Notes: generated by a model from the sequence alone, not told the origin. 64,000 bases of DNA from UMGS363 sp051891935 (GCA_051891935.1 JBJFFR010000044.1:1-64000), one strand, 5' to 3'. Shown: positions 1 to 7,319, counted from the stretch's first letter. Program-made: numbers and translations.

Positions 1-1
1 G

Positions 2-112
2 GTATTGCTACCACCAGAACCTGAATCTTATTTGTCACCTTGTAAAAATACTTGGAAAACTTGGAAAAGTGGCTATTTCGCGTTGTTTGCCGAACTTGTA
101 TATATTAAGTGA
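2..112 (+). CDS. Possible 3' end of a gene cut by the window edge
   Basis: One plus-strand frame is open from the window edge to a TGA at 110-112 (36 codons), and a second frame is also open nearly as far. If real, this is the end of a flanking gene or of the attachment target. No family was recognised. An alternative is that the stretch is attachment-site DNA with chance open frames. Confidence is low. Confidence 0.2.
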   Translation, partial: VLLPPEPESYLSPCKNTWKTWKSGYFALFAELVYIK

Positions 113-176
113 TATCAGTTAATATTTGATTATTTGTCGTACTTTTGTCGTACATTTGCTCATATATTTGCTGAAC
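86..176. repeat. Direct repeats resembling integrase arm-type binding sites
   Basis: Four copies of a 10-mer close to TTTGYYGWAC lie in the same orientation: TTTGCCGAAC (86-95), TTTGTCGTAC (133-142), TTTGTCGTAC (144-153) and TTTGCTGAAC (167-176). They sit just past the 3' end of the integrase gene, where many phages carry attP arms. A tandem ACTTGGAAAA-like repeat lies further left, near 50-68. I infer arm sites for the N-terminal domain of the integrase, with the crossover core in 1-85. No second copy of a core was found at the right side of the window. Confidence 0.5.
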
Positions 177-187
177 TTTGTGTGTGA

Positions 188-1288
188 TTATATAATTTTT
201 GCCGCTTTTCGGGTTGTTTCCGTTTCATCGTGAACATAGGTGTTTGCTGTTATGTTAATATCTTTATGCCCCATTATCTTTTGAATTGTATAAATGTCAA
301 CACCAATACGACGAAGATGTGTTCCGTAGGTATGCCGAAGCTCGTGAGGAGTCAAAGCAGGGATTTCGTTAAATTCTGAATTTAAGCGTTGCATAGAGCT
401 TGCAAAACGGCTGTTAAAACTATCAATTGATCTTGCATTCCCGTTGTCCCCGAAAATATAATCTCCGGTTTGAGGCATCTTTTTTATAAAGTTTGCAAGT
501 TCTGTCGAAATCGGAATAGTTCGATAACTGTTCCATTTTGGGGGACGCACCTCGACCTTTCCGTCGGGCGCACGAGCTATTGAACGATTTACCGATAACG
601 TTTTTTGGGTGTAGTCAAAATCCGACCACATCAAGCCTAAAAATTCGCCACGGCGCAGTCCTGATTCGAGAATAACGTATGCAGCAGGAAAAACATCTGA
701 TTTAAGAAATTCTTTCGCTGTTTCAATTTGCTCCTCTGTAAATACTCTTTTTTGTATCGGAGGAACGGCGCTTGTAAATTTAACGTGCTTCGTAGGATTT
801 TTAATTATCAAATCATTGTCAATTGCCGTTTCAAATATACCGTTCATGCAAAGATTAATCTTTTTCATCATACTTTCCGAAAGTGTTTGCGACTTTTCAT
901 TGTAAAATTTTTGAACATCAGCTGATTTTACATCTGTAAGCTTAGCTGTGCCAAAGTAAGGGATTATATGCTTGTTTACGGCGTTGGCATAGGTATATTC
1001 ATAGCTGTTTTTTGATACAGTTGGCTTTTTGTAAACTTCAAGCCAGTTTGTTGCCCATTTCGCTAAAGTCATCTCGCTTGATCGAGATGCTATTGATGTC
1101 GCACCTGTTTGAGCTATAACTTCCTGCCGAATAATGTATTCCTGCGCTTTTACTTTCGCATCTTGAATTGATTTCGGGCTATAAAAACTCTTTCTTATAG
1201 CAGTACCGTCAAAATTTCTCCCGACAACAGCCTTGTATTCATACTGTTTGTTTTTTCGAGTTGGTGCTTGTTTTTTTGGTCTTGCCAT
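188..1288 (-). CDS. int: Tyrosine-type site-specific integrase
   Basis: This 366-aa tyrosine recombinase should integrate and excise the phage by cutting and rejoining attP and attB. It has a basic N-terminal arm-binding region (about 1-60), a SAM-like core-binding domain (about 72-165) and a C-terminal catalytic domain. The catalytic set is visible: R212 in GLRRGE, H315 and R318 in HELRHTYGTH, H341 in GHKD and Y351. Length is typical for Gram-positive phage integrases. The start is preceded by GGAGG in the reverse complement (about 1296-1300). It points toward the left edge, where repeat-rich attachment DNA lies. A promoter-terminator unit firing the opposite way overlaps its leader and could affect its expression. 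Product certain; host target unknown. Confidence 0.97.
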   Translation of the reverse strand: MARPKKQAPTRKNKQYEYKAVVGRNFDGTAIRKSFYSPKSIQDAKVKAQEYIIRQEVIAQTGATSIASRSSEMTLAKWATNWLEVYKKPTVSKNSYEYTYANAVNKHIIPYFGTAKLTDVKSADVQKFYNEKSQTLSESMMKKINLCMNGIFETAIDNDLIIKNPTKHVKFTSAVPPIQKRVFTEEQIETAKEFLKSDVFPAAYVILESGLRRGEFLGLMWSDFDYTQKTLSVNRSIARAPDGKVEVRPPKWNSYRTIPISTELANFIKKMPQTGDYIFGDNGNARSIDSFNSRFASSMQRLNSEFNEIPALTPHELRHTYGTHLRRIGVDIYTIQKIMGHKDINITANTYVHDETETTRKAAKII

Positions 1289-1300
1289 AAATATTCCTCC

Positions 1301-1329
1301 TTGACTTTATGAGGAGGATGTGATATACT
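1301..1329 (+). promoter_or_regulatory. Promoter of a short divergent transcript upstream of int
   Basis: TTGACT (1301-1306) and TATACT (1324-1329) are separated by exactly 17 bp. A 15-bp near-perfect inverted repeat (GAGGATGTGATATAC at 1314-1328, its partner at 1346-1360) straddles the -10 box and start site, so a dimeric regulator could bind there. Transcription would run rightward, away from int. Confidence 0.65.
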
Positions 1330-1333
1330 TTTA

Positions 1334-1410
1334 ATGGATTTGTGGGTATATCATATCCTCTATTTCTCTCCCGCTCGGTGCTACCAACGCCGAACGGGAG
1401 TTTTTGTTTT
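1334..1410 (+). ncRNA. Candidate about 75-nt small RNA (copy A)
   Basis: A strong promoter just upstream and an intrinsic terminator (arms at 1368-1378 and 1390-1400, then TTTTTGTTTT) bracket about 75 nt with no plausible open frame. The unit resembles another at 42394-42502: same promoter type, an inverted repeat with its two arms also 32 bp apart, and a terminator hairpin. The loop of this hairpin holds CTACCAA, exactly complementary to TTGGTAG in the other loop. No known RNA family was recognised. Confidence 0.5.
1368..1408 (+). terminator. Intrinsic terminator of the short transcript
   Basis: CTCCCGCTCGG (1368-1378) pairs with CCGAACGGGAG (1390-1400), 10 of 11 positions, followed by TTTTTGTTTT. 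Oriented for rightward transcription. Confidence 0.8.
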
Positions 1411-1485
1411 ACCTAAAAAGACCAAAATATATATTCTTGATCTTATTCTATTTCTTATTCTTATCTATATCTGTGTCTTGACTTG

Positions 1486-1518
1486 ATTGACTTGTCATTG
1501 ACATGTCATTGACATTGT
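1486..1518. repeat. Three tandem 11-bp repeats (ATTGACWTGTC type)
   Basis: ATTGACTTGTC (1486-1496), ATTGACATGTC (1497-1507) and the related ATTGACATTGT (1508-1518) are head to tail; a diverged CTTGACTTG precedes them. The 11-bp period puts each copy on the same DNA face. Possible binding array for an excisionase, integrase or regulator. The gap between int and the repressor (1289-1725) holds this, the small-RNA unit and hairpins, but no gene that I can support. Confidence 0.55.
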
Positions 1519-1616
1519 TTGGATATCAAACAAAATAACATACAATTGGCAAAACGCTTTATAACAGATTTAAACGCCGTTTTAAGGCATTTTAAAATTC
1601 ATAGGGTAAAATTACA

Positions 1617-1658
1617 TTCAAACTCGCAAAATGCCAAATAGAGGGCATAGCGTTTGAA
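1617..1658. other. Imperfect hairpin in the int-repressor gap
   Basis: TTCAAAC-CGC-ATGCC (from 1617) faces GGCAT-GCG-TTTGAA (to 1658) with small interruptions. It has no T-run, so it is more likely a DNA-binding or RNA structure than a terminator. Function unknown. Confidence 0.35.
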
Positions 1659-1701
1659 TTTGCTGTGGTTGTATTGATATAAAGATTCTTGGTAAAAGTT
1701 C

Positions 1702-1728
1702 AACCACCTATTCGGGTGGTTGTTTTTA
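1702..1728. terminator. Terminator hairpin at the 3' end of the repressor gene
   Basis: AACCACC (1702-1708) pairs with GGTGGTT (1715-1721). The T-run is better on the plus strand (TGTTTTTA) and weaker on the minus strand, where it would end the repressor transcript. Probably usable both ways. Confidence 0.6.
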
Positions 1729-2064
1729 TGATACACTTTCTTTATTTTCGGGATAGTCCTCTATTATAGTTTCCATTTTCGTGATTATTCTTATTTTGTC
1801 ATCTTCATGAAGCTTTTGGTACAGATCAAGCAGGTATTTCAATTCTTCGTCTATTGAAGATAATTCACCCGATGATTTTTCACTGCGTCCAACAAGATAA
1901 TCAGCAGAAACGTCAAGATACTCTGATACCTTAAGCAAATAATCGGATCGCATATATCCCTTTTTCCATGTGGCTAAATTTCCGCTACTACCTGTAACTT
2001 TTTCGCATAATTGGGTTATGTTAGTACCATGAGCCGCACACAATTTTTTTAAACGTTCATACAT
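1726..2064 (-). CDS. CI-like XRE-family repressor
   Basis: This 112-aa protein is the likely lysogeny repressor. Residues about 1-65 form an XRE helix-turn-helix (MYERLKKLCAAHGTNITQL, then SGNLATWKKG as recognition region, and the family-typical LDVSADYLVGR). The C-terminal 45 residues are acidic and helical and probably mediate dimerisation; no LexA-type peptidase motif is present, so release should come from an antirepressor, not RecA cleavage. I chose the ATG at 2064: an upstream in-frame ATG at 2073 directly abuts the AGGAG, while 2064 lies 9 nt from it. Three copies of one operator (2090, 2890, 2921) near two rightward promoters are its obvious targets. Confidence 0.85.
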   Translation of the reverse strand: MYERLKKLCAAHGTNITQLCEKVTGSSGNLATWKKGYMRSDYLLKVSEYLDVSADYLVGRSEKSSGELSSIDEELKYLLDLYQKLHEDDKIRIITKMETIIEDYPENKESVS

Positions 2065-2079
2065 TGACAACATCTCCTA

Positions 2080-2108
2080 TTGACAAACTCAAATATTTGC
2101 ATTATAAT
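2080..2108 (+). promoter_or_regulatory. Rightward promoter with embedded repressor operator
   Basis: TTGACA (2080-2085) and TATAAT (2103-2108) have a 17-bp spacer that contains the perfect palindrome CAAATATTTG (2090-2099), in the context ACTCAAATATTTGC. A bound repressor would block RNA polymerase. It reads into the 70-aa gene at 2149 and diverges from the repressor gene. Confidence 0.85.
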
Positions 2109-2148
2109 ATAATCACAGCTAAAGCTGAATTTTGAAAGGGGTTGTGTT

Positions 2149-2361
2149 ATGCCTATAATTGATATGAATTTTCAAAATATAGCAAAGGAAATTGATGCAG
2201 GGTTCAGATCTTTTTTCGGAGATGGAGAATGTCCACATACAATAAAAAAACTTGAAACTCCAGAATCTTGTGTAGAAGATTTCGCAGATGAAATGAAGAG
2301 CAATCTTAATGAGTACATAGACCTAAAAGCTGAAATGTACAAAAAACTTATATGTAAATAA
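2149..2361 (+). CDS. Small hypothetical protein beside the switch
   Basis: A 70-aa acidic protein of unknown function, with an AAAGGGG ribosome site about 8 nt before its ATG. It is the first gene after the operator-bearing promoter at 2080-2108, in the position of a cro-like or early regulatory gene, but no helix-turn-helix is evident; the predicted structure is helical. The terminator at 2796-2830 lies downstream on the same strand, so it may be a monocistronic message running antisense to the DUF2513 gene. Confidence 0.7.
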   Translation: MPIIDMNFQNIAKEIDAGFRSFFGDGECPHTIKKLETPESCVEDFADEMKSNLNEYIDLKAEMYKKLICK

Positions 2362-2362
2362 T

Positions 2363-2767
2363 TTAGATTGCTAGTTGCTTTGAAATAACGTTTTTGGCAA
2401 CTATCATTATAGCATTTAACGACAATTCAATTGCCTTGCTCTTAAAAGTCTGTTTAACTTCTTCCCATACGGAAGAACTTTTTATACTGTCAAGATATTG
2501 GTGTCCTGAGAATGTAATGCTTTCAAATGAAATGCTGGATATGTGAGATGGATTTCCGATAACTTGCATTTCAATAAAATTAGCTTCTTTTAATTTTACT
2601 GCTGTATAAGTTACATCTTCACGAGTATAATTAGGCAAGCTGTTACAAACAGTATTTAGAGATATCGTATTAAAACGTACTTTTTGCGATACAATTTCTG
2701 TTTCACATGTAAGATTTTCTTCCAAGCATAAAAGCAAATCTCTTACACAATCATAGTTAAGATTCAT
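2363..2767 (-). CDS. DUF2513 family protein
   Basis: 134 aa matching the DUF2513 pattern: an N-terminal NLNYDCVRDLLLCLEENL helix, a middle winged-helix-like part ending in KLKEANFIEM, then ITFSGHQYLDSI and WEEVK, and a hydrophobic C-terminal helix (about 112-132). The family is common near phage lysis-lysogeny switches in Firmicutes; its biochemical role is not established. A GTG at 2776 is in frame, but ATG at 2767 sits 8 nt after AGGAG and is preferred. It is transcribed with the repressor polarity and may be expressed in the lysogen. Confidence 0.8.
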   Translation of the reverse strand: MNLNYDCVRDLLLCLEENLTCETEIVSQKVRFNTISLNTVCNSLPNYTREDVTYTAVKLKEANFIEMQVIGNPSHISSISFESITFSGHQYLDSIKSSSVWEEVKQTFKSKAIELSLNAIMIVAKNVISKQLAI

Positions 2768-2795
2768 ATACAACACTCCTATAATTTATGTTAAG

Positions 2796-2830
2796 ACCGT
2801 TCCGAACTATCGGAGCGGTTTTATTTTTTG
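2796..2830 (+). terminator. Intrinsic terminator
   Basis: ACCGTTCCGA and TCGGAGCGGT form a hairpin (2796-2820) followed by a T-rich run (TTTTATTTTTTG). Oriented rightward, insulating the strong promoter at 2911 from transcription starting at 2080. It also lies in the leader of the leftward DUF2513 gene. Confidence 0.75.
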
Positions 2831-2888
2831 TCTTTAAATATAAATTTGCACAATTATCAAAAGTAATATTTGTATATATTCCTAAAAC

Positions 2889-2939
2889 TCAAATATTTGC
2901 GTTGATAATATTGACTTACGCAAATATTTGAGTTATAAT
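2889..2939 (+). promoter_or_regulatory. Main early promoter with two repressor operators
   Basis: TTGACT (2911-2916) and TATAAT (2934-2939) are 17 bp apart. Operator copies CAAATATTTG lie at 2890-2899 (upstream) and 2921-2930 (inside the spacer), the latter in inverted flanking context (GCAAATATTTGAGT). With the copy at 2090 this gives three sites, as in classic phage switches. It drives the early block that starts at 3135 after a leader of about 190 nt. Confidence 0.87.
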
Positions 2940-3134
2940 AATATCAACACAATAAATTTGAAAAAAGGTAATAGCAAAGCTCACCTTATTGAAAATCCCA
3001 TTTTTAATAAAGCGTGTTTAAGTATTTTATTTGTTGGCACTTATATAATACCATTTTTGCGTACACTTGTCAATGATATTGTGTTGTATTTGCAAAATTT
3101 TTCTTTAAATATTCAGAAAAAAGGGGGTGACAGC

Positions 3135-3341
3135 TTGACAAAAAATGAAATGCTGCACGAGCTTATCGAAATCGGCAAAAAACAGACCGACCTTGTTCGT
3201 GAAATCGAAAGCCGCTATAAAGAAAAAATGTCCTCAACGGAACTTAGTGCTATTATGAGCGGTTCACAGCAGGGAGCAAAAGCGGAACGTGTGAAAATCG
3301 AAGTCGAACAGATTATTAATGATTGGAAAGGAGATTCGTAA
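3135..3341 (+). CDS. Small early protein, TTG start
   Basis: 68 aa, highly charged and helical (LTKNEMLHELIEIGKKQ...), function unknown. The frame is open further upstream, to 2928, but that segment overlaps the promoter -10 box, so it cannot be translated from this transcript. The TTG at 3135 follows AAGGGGGTGA with good spacing. The stop touches the start of the terminase-like gene, suggesting coupling. First gene of the early transcript. Confidence 0.65.
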   Translation: MTKNEMLHELIEIGKKQTDLVREIESRYKEKMSSTELSAIMSGSQQGAKAERVKIEVEQIINDWKGDS

Positions 3342-4094
3342 TTGTACATTATTAACACACCCGATTACAAAATTGTAATTAACTATACTCCTCACGATTA
3401 TCAGGCTATGGTTCATAAGAGCAACAAGCGTTTTCGTGTTATAGCGGCAGGTGCGAGAGGTGGCAAGGACTACTGCTTCTCAGTAGAATTCGTTAAACAA
3501 CTTTTTAAATGCGCAAATGAAGACAGACCTGAAACACTTATTCCAAGAGTTTTGGGATGGATAATTGCGCCGACAGAAACTATCGCAAGGCAGAACTGGC
3601 GTGATTTGAAGAGAGTTATCCCGAAGGAGCTTATTGCAGACGAAAGCCGTTCGACAGGTCAGATGACCCTTATTAACGGCGTTCTTATAGAGCTGCATTC
3701 GGCGTATGAACTGGCTTATACTAATTTTGATTCGGCAGAACCTATCCCCATTGATGTATTATTCATTTCAGAAGCAGCACGAATTGATAATCTTGAATAT
3801 ATATGGGGATATATGGAAAAATGCTTGAACACAAGCGACAATGGTGTTGCGCTTATAAACTCTACTCCGAACGGAAAAAACTTCTTTTATAAGATGTTCT
3901 GTATGGGGAATACAAACAGTTTTGTTTATAATCCCGACTGGGAATCGTTCCATTGGACGACGTGGGATAATCCTTATATGGCTGCAAAGGGCGATGAAAT
4001 CAAGGCAAACGGCAAGACTTACAGAGAGAATCTGAAAAACAGAATGTCCGATTCACGATACAGACAGGACATTATGGGTAATTTTATTGATTAG
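3342..4094 (+). CDS. Truncated duplicate of the large terminase ATPase domain
   Basis: A 250-aa protein matching the N-terminal ATPase half of the phage's own TerL (52189-53757) and stopping exactly where the nuclease half would begin (RQDIMGNFID then stop). Walker A-like AAGARGGKD (35-43), Walker B/catalytic Glu in IDVLFISEA (137-145) and the coupling motif INSTPNGKN are kept. The zinc-finger N-terminus of TerL is missing. Its flanks are nearly identical to terL at the DNA level (by eye about 7 differences between 3560 and 3710 and about 6 between 3935 and 4079), whereas 3716-3930 is strongly diverged and shorter. TTG start after AAAGGAG. It is expressed from the early promoter, not with the packaging genes. 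It could be an interfering ATPase, a domesticated regulator or a decaying relic; the intact motifs argue against simple decay. Confidence 0.85.
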   Translation: MYIINTPDYKIVINYTPHDYQAMVHKSNKRFRVIAAGARGGKDYCFSVEFVKQLFKCANEDRPETLIPRVLGWIIAPTETIARQNWRDLKRVIPKELIADESRSTGQMTLINGVLIELHSAYELAYTNFDSAEPIPIDVLFISEAARIDNLEYIWGYMEKCLNTSDNGVALINSTPNGKNFFYKMFCMGNTNSFVYNPDWESFHWTTWDNPYMAAKGDEIKANGKTYRENLKNRMSDSRYRQDIMGNFID

Positions 4095-4136
4095 TGGTTC
4101 TAATCCGCTTAATCATTTTTGGAAAGGAGCATAGAT

Positions 4137-4886
4137 TTGAACGAACTTATCAAAGTAAACTATGAAAATGAACGTCCCACGGTAATGGGAAGAGATTTAC
4201 ATGAAGTTCTTGGAGTAAAGTCCAAGTACGCCGATTGGTTTAAAAATATGTGCGGATATGGCTTTAATGAAAATGAGGACTTTATAACGTTTTCTAAAAA
4301 TTTAGAAAACGGCGGTAGAACAATCGACCACCAGCTCACCATTGACATGGCAAAGGAAATCTGCATGATACAGCGTTCCGAAAAGGGAAAGCAGTTTAGA
4401 CAGTATTTCATTGAGGTTGAAAAGCAGTGGAACACTCCCGAAGCGGTAATGGCAAGAGCGTTGCAGTTTGCCAACAATCAGCTTGACAGTATCAAGCAGC
4501 AGAATTTAGCTCTTACTGATACCGTGAACCGTCAGAACGAGATAATGACAGCTTGGAAGCCGAAAGTCCTTTTTGCTCAGGCGGTGGAAACTGCCAAAAC
4601 GTCAATTCTTATCGGCGATTTGGCGAAGATACTTAAACAGAACGGCATTAATGTCGGTCAGAAACGACTTTTTGAGTGGCTGCGAAGTAACGGCTACCTT
4701 ATTAAAACGGGTTCAAGCTTTAATATGCCTACTCAACGTGCTATGGAGCTTAATCTTTTCGAGGTAAAAGAAAGCACGATAAGCAATCCCGACGGCTCAA
4801 TAAGAGTTACAAAAACACCAAAAGTAACGGGCAAAGGTCAGGAATACTTCATCAATAAGTTCCTCGGGAAATATAACAAGGAGTGA
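4137..4886 (+). CDS. Phage antirepressor (AntA/AntB plus KilAC)
   Basis: A 249-aa antirepressor, expected to bind and inactivate the repressor and so promote lytic growth. The N-terminal AntA/AntB domain (about 1-90, containing MGRDLHEVLGVKSKYADWF) is followed by a helical linker (about 110-140) and a KilAC DNA-binding domain (about 145-245; SILIGDLAKILKQNG, KRLFEWLRSNGYL). The frame extends upstream to a TTG at 4119, but that overlaps the ribosome site GGAAAGGAG; TTG at 4137 is the well-spaced start. Early position, straight after the terminase-like fragment, fits an induction role. A second, BRO-type antirepressor is at 41372. Confidence 0.9.
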   Translation: MNELIKVNYENERPTVMGRDLHEVLGVKSKYADWFKNMCGYGFNENEDFITFSKNLENGGRTIDHQLTIDMAKEICMIQRSEKGKQFRQYFIEVEKQWNTPEAVMARALQFANNQLDSIKQQNLALTDTVNRQNEIMTAWKPKVLFAQAVETAKTSILIGDLAKILKQNGINVGQKRLFEWLRSNGYLIKTGSSFNMPTQRAMELNLFEVKESTISNPDGSIRVTKTPKVTGKGQEYFINKFLGKYNKE

Positions 4887-4892
4887 CCTAAT

Positions 4893-5153
4893 ATGACAAT
4901 CGAAGAGTTCCTTGCCAATGATAAGGCAAAGGTTGAAGAGATAATCAATAAATATCCCAAACAGATACCAGTACCCGTCATCGCCGAATTTATGGGTATG
5001 GATAAAAACAGTCTTCACGCAGCAATCAATGGCGGTGCGCTCGGCTTATCTTGGCGCAAGGATGGAAAATTAAGCAAAGGTTACTGCATTCCGACTGCAA
5101 AATTCGTCTACTGGTGGTTCGGGCAGAATCCTTTAAAGGAAGTGAAACAATGA
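4893..5153 (+). CDS. Small putative DNA-binding protein
   Basis: 86 aa. The middle (VPVIAEFMGMDKNSLHAAINGGALGLSWRK) reads like an excisionase/MerR-type winged helix: a helix-turn-helix followed by a basic turn. That would suit an excisionase or accessory regulator, but this is inference from pattern only. It follows the antirepressor by 6 nt and overlaps the next start (ATGA), so it belongs to the early operon. Confidence 0.75.
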   Translation: MTIEEFLANDKAKVEEIINKYPKQIPVPVIAEFMGMDKNSLHAAINGGALGLSWRKDGKLSKGYCIPTAKFVYWWFGQNPLKEVKQ

Positions 5154-5329
5154 AGAAGTCCAAAAGATTCGCAGAAGTCCTGTTCGTAGCTTCACTTGTG
5201 GCGTTGCTTACTCTTACAGGAGCTTGCGAACAGGGGATTATAAACACAAATGAATACATAGTCTATTCAGCAATTACGCTCGCTGTATTTCTGTGGAGCG
5301 GCGTAAAAGGTCAGTTGCTGCATAAATAA
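5150..5329 (+). CDS. Small membrane protein
   Basis: 59 aa with two hydrophobic segments (about 8-23 and 33-50) and positively charged ends, so probably a two-pass inner-membrane peptide; the TLTGAC stretch also resembles a lipobox. Start ATG at 5150 overlaps the previous stop (ATGA) after an AAAGGA-type site. Longer upstream reading is unsupported. Early expression could suit superinfection exclusion, but nothing proves it. Confidence 0.65.
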   Translation: MKKSKRFAEVLFVASLVALLTLTGACEQGIINTNEYIVYSAITLAVFLWSGVKGQLLHK

Positions 5330-5332
5330 AAA

Positions 5333-5400
5333 AGAGCCGTCACGGCTGCCACCGATCAGGCTCTAAAACCAAAAATTTGATTACAGCCTTATTATAAGGC
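5333..5400. other. Two palindromes between early operon segments
   Basis: AGCCGT-C-ACGGCT (5335-5347) is a perfect palindrome and AGAGCC (5333-5338) can alternatively pair with GGCTCT (5359-5364). GCCTTA-TTA-TAAGGC (5386-5400) is another. No T-run follows, so they may be RNA processing or protein-binding elements ahead of the Rad50-like gene. Confidence 0.45.
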
Positions 5401-5420
5401 ATAAGAAAGGACTTGTCAAT

Positions 5421-7319
5421 ATGAAAATGAAGTTAAACCGCCTTAAAATCGAGAATTTCAAAGGCGTTCGCTCCTTCGAGATCTTCCCGAACGGCGGTAA
5501 CCTCGAGATCACGGGCAGAAACAAGCTCGGAAAGACCACAATCTACGATGCTTTCCTTTGGCTTCTCTTCGGAAAGAACTCCGCAGGTGAAACCAAATTT
5601 ACCGTTAAGCCGACCAACCTTCCCGTTGAAACTGAAAACAGCGTCGAAGCTGATTTTACCGTGGACGGCAAGCTGCTGACCTTGAAAAAGGTTTACGCTT
5701 CCAAGTATGTAAAAACAACAGGCGAATATAAATCCTCGGAGCTTGAATGCTACATAAACGGCGTACCCAAGAAAATCTGCGAATATGAAGCGGAAATTTC
5801 AAATATCATCAGTGAGGACAAGTTTAAGCTTCTCACCAATCCCAAGCACTTCACGGAAAACCTTGAATGGAAAAGCCGCCGTGAAATTCTCTTTTCAGTT
5901 TTGGGAAATCAGACAGATGCTGAAATCGCCGCCGAAAATGCAAGTTTTTCGGAAATTGAAGCTGACCTTGCGATGCACAATTCAACCGATTTTCTGAAAA
6001 TGCTGAATGCACAGGTAAAGGCGAACTCCGAGAGGATAAATACCTTGCCGATGCGTATTAATGAAAATATCAACAATTTAAGCGGACGTTCGGAGGATAT
6101 AAAGGCCGTTGAAAATGAAATCGAAACGCTGAAAAAGGAATCCGCCGAAGCTTCCGAGAAGGTCGGAACGCTTAAAGTATGGAATCCCAATACTTCATCC
6201 GAATATATCGAAACCGAAAAGAAGCTTGCCGACCTCGAACACCGAAACTACGAATTCCACGCCGAACAGGACGTGAAAAACCGTGAAGCAAGGTATGAAA
6301 CCGAGAAAAAACTTGCTGATTTAAAAAGCAAGTTGGCTGAACATCAGAAAGATTTGCGCATTATTGTTAGTAATATCTCATCTCTTAAAGCGGATCGCTG
6401 CAGAGTAACCGAAGATAACAAGCGTCTGAACTCGCTTGAATGGCATGGTGATACTGTATGTCCGACTTGCGGACAAGCTCTTCCTGCTGAAAAAATCGAA
6501 AAAGCAAAAGCAGATTTTAAGGCAGAAATTGCAGCAGGATTTGACCGAAATATTGAAAAAATGTCTATTATCGGAAAACAACTTGACGATTACGAATCAA
6601 AACAGTGTTCGCTCGAAAAGAATATTTCCTCGATTGAATCCGAAATCGCAGAACTGGAAAGCAAACGGCCAATCGTGTGCGACGTTTTTGACCTCCCCGA
6701 ATATGAGGAACTTTCCCTTGCTTTGAAAAGCGAGCTTGTAAATCTTGCCGAAAAGCCAAATCCGAATACAGAAGAGATAATCGAGCTGCAAAAGAATCTT
6801 GAATATCTTTCGAAACGCATCGATGAAAAAACTATCGTTTTGAATGCTTTGAAGCTTGATGAACGCACTAACGCCCGAATTGCCGAACTCAAAACCGAAC
6901 AGCAGAAACTTCGGGGAGATCAAGCACGTTTGCAGATGAAGCTTGACCTTCTGAATGATTTCATTCGCTATAAGGTAGCCAAGATCACAGAAACCGTCAA
7001 CGGAATGTTCAAAATTGCAAAATTCAAGCTTTTTGAACCAAACAAGACCAATGACGGCTTGACAGAGTGCTGCGATGCTATAGCATTTGGCGCTGACCGT
7101 TACAACGATATCAACACCGCAGGAAAGATTCTTGTCGGTATTGACATTATAAGCACACTTTCCGAACATTACGGACTGGCCGTTCCGCTTTTTATCGACA
7201 ATATAGATGGACTCGACAGTTCAAGCTATTCGGGAATGCTCGAAACCATTGCCGATAAAATGCAGCTTATCACGCTCCGTGTTTCCGATGAAGATAAGCT
7301 GACTGTAAAGGATTTTTGA
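5421..7319 (+). CDS. Rad50/SMC-like ATPase (recombination)
   Basis: 632 aa, AAA-type ABC ATPase of the Rad50/SbcC class. Walker A GRNKLGKT (32-39) is at the N-terminus. Two coiled-coil arms (about 195-345 and 355-520) flank a zinc hook CPTC (C347, C350), and the C-terminal lobe ends with the Walker B region LFIDNIDGLD (about 589-598). The position usually held by Glu is Asp in the IDNID motif. Such phage ATPases accompany annealing proteins and MBL nucleases in recombination or end-processing. Expected to act on DNA ends during replication and recombination. AAAGGA precedes the ATG. First large gene of the replication block. Confidence 0.88.
   Translation: MKMKLNRLKIENFKGVRSFEIFPNGGNLEITGRNKLGKTTIYDAFLWLLFGKNSAGETKFTVKPTNLPVETENSVEADFTVDGKLLTLKKVYASKYVKTTGEYKSSELECYINGVPKKICEYEAEISNIISEDKFKLLTNPKHFTENLEWKSRREILFSVLGNQTDAEIAAENASFSEIEADLAMHNSTDFLKMLNAQVKANSERINTLPMRINENINNLSGRSEDIKAVENEIETLKKESAEASEKVGTLKVWNPNTSSEYIETEKKLADLEHRNYEFHAEQDVKNREARYETEKKLADLKSKLAEHQKDLRIIVSNISSLKADRCRVTEDNKRLNSLEWHGDTVCPTCGQALPAEKIEKAKADFKAEIAAGFDRNIEKMSIIGKQLDDYESKQCSLEKNISSIESEIAELESKRPIVCDVFDLPEYEELSLALKSELVNLAEKPNPNTEEIIELQKNLEYLSKRIDEKTIVLNALKLDERTNARIAELKTEQQKLRGDQARLQMKLDLLNDFIRYKVAKITETVNGMFKIAKFKLFEPNKTNDGLTECCDAIAFGADRYNDINTAGKILVGIDIISTLSEHYGLAVPLFIDNIDGLDSSSYSGMLETIADKMQLITLRVSDEDKLTVKDF

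Noticed and set aside
2928..3134. N-terminal extension of the early gene at 3135
   Set aside because: It begins in the promoter spacer and -10 box (TATAAT at 2934-2939) and has no ribosome site; the TTG at 3135 has AAGGGGGTGA.
4119..4136. Upstream TTG start for the antirepressor
   Set aside because: That TTG is part of the GGAAAGGAG ribosome site; the TTG at 4137 is correctly spaced.
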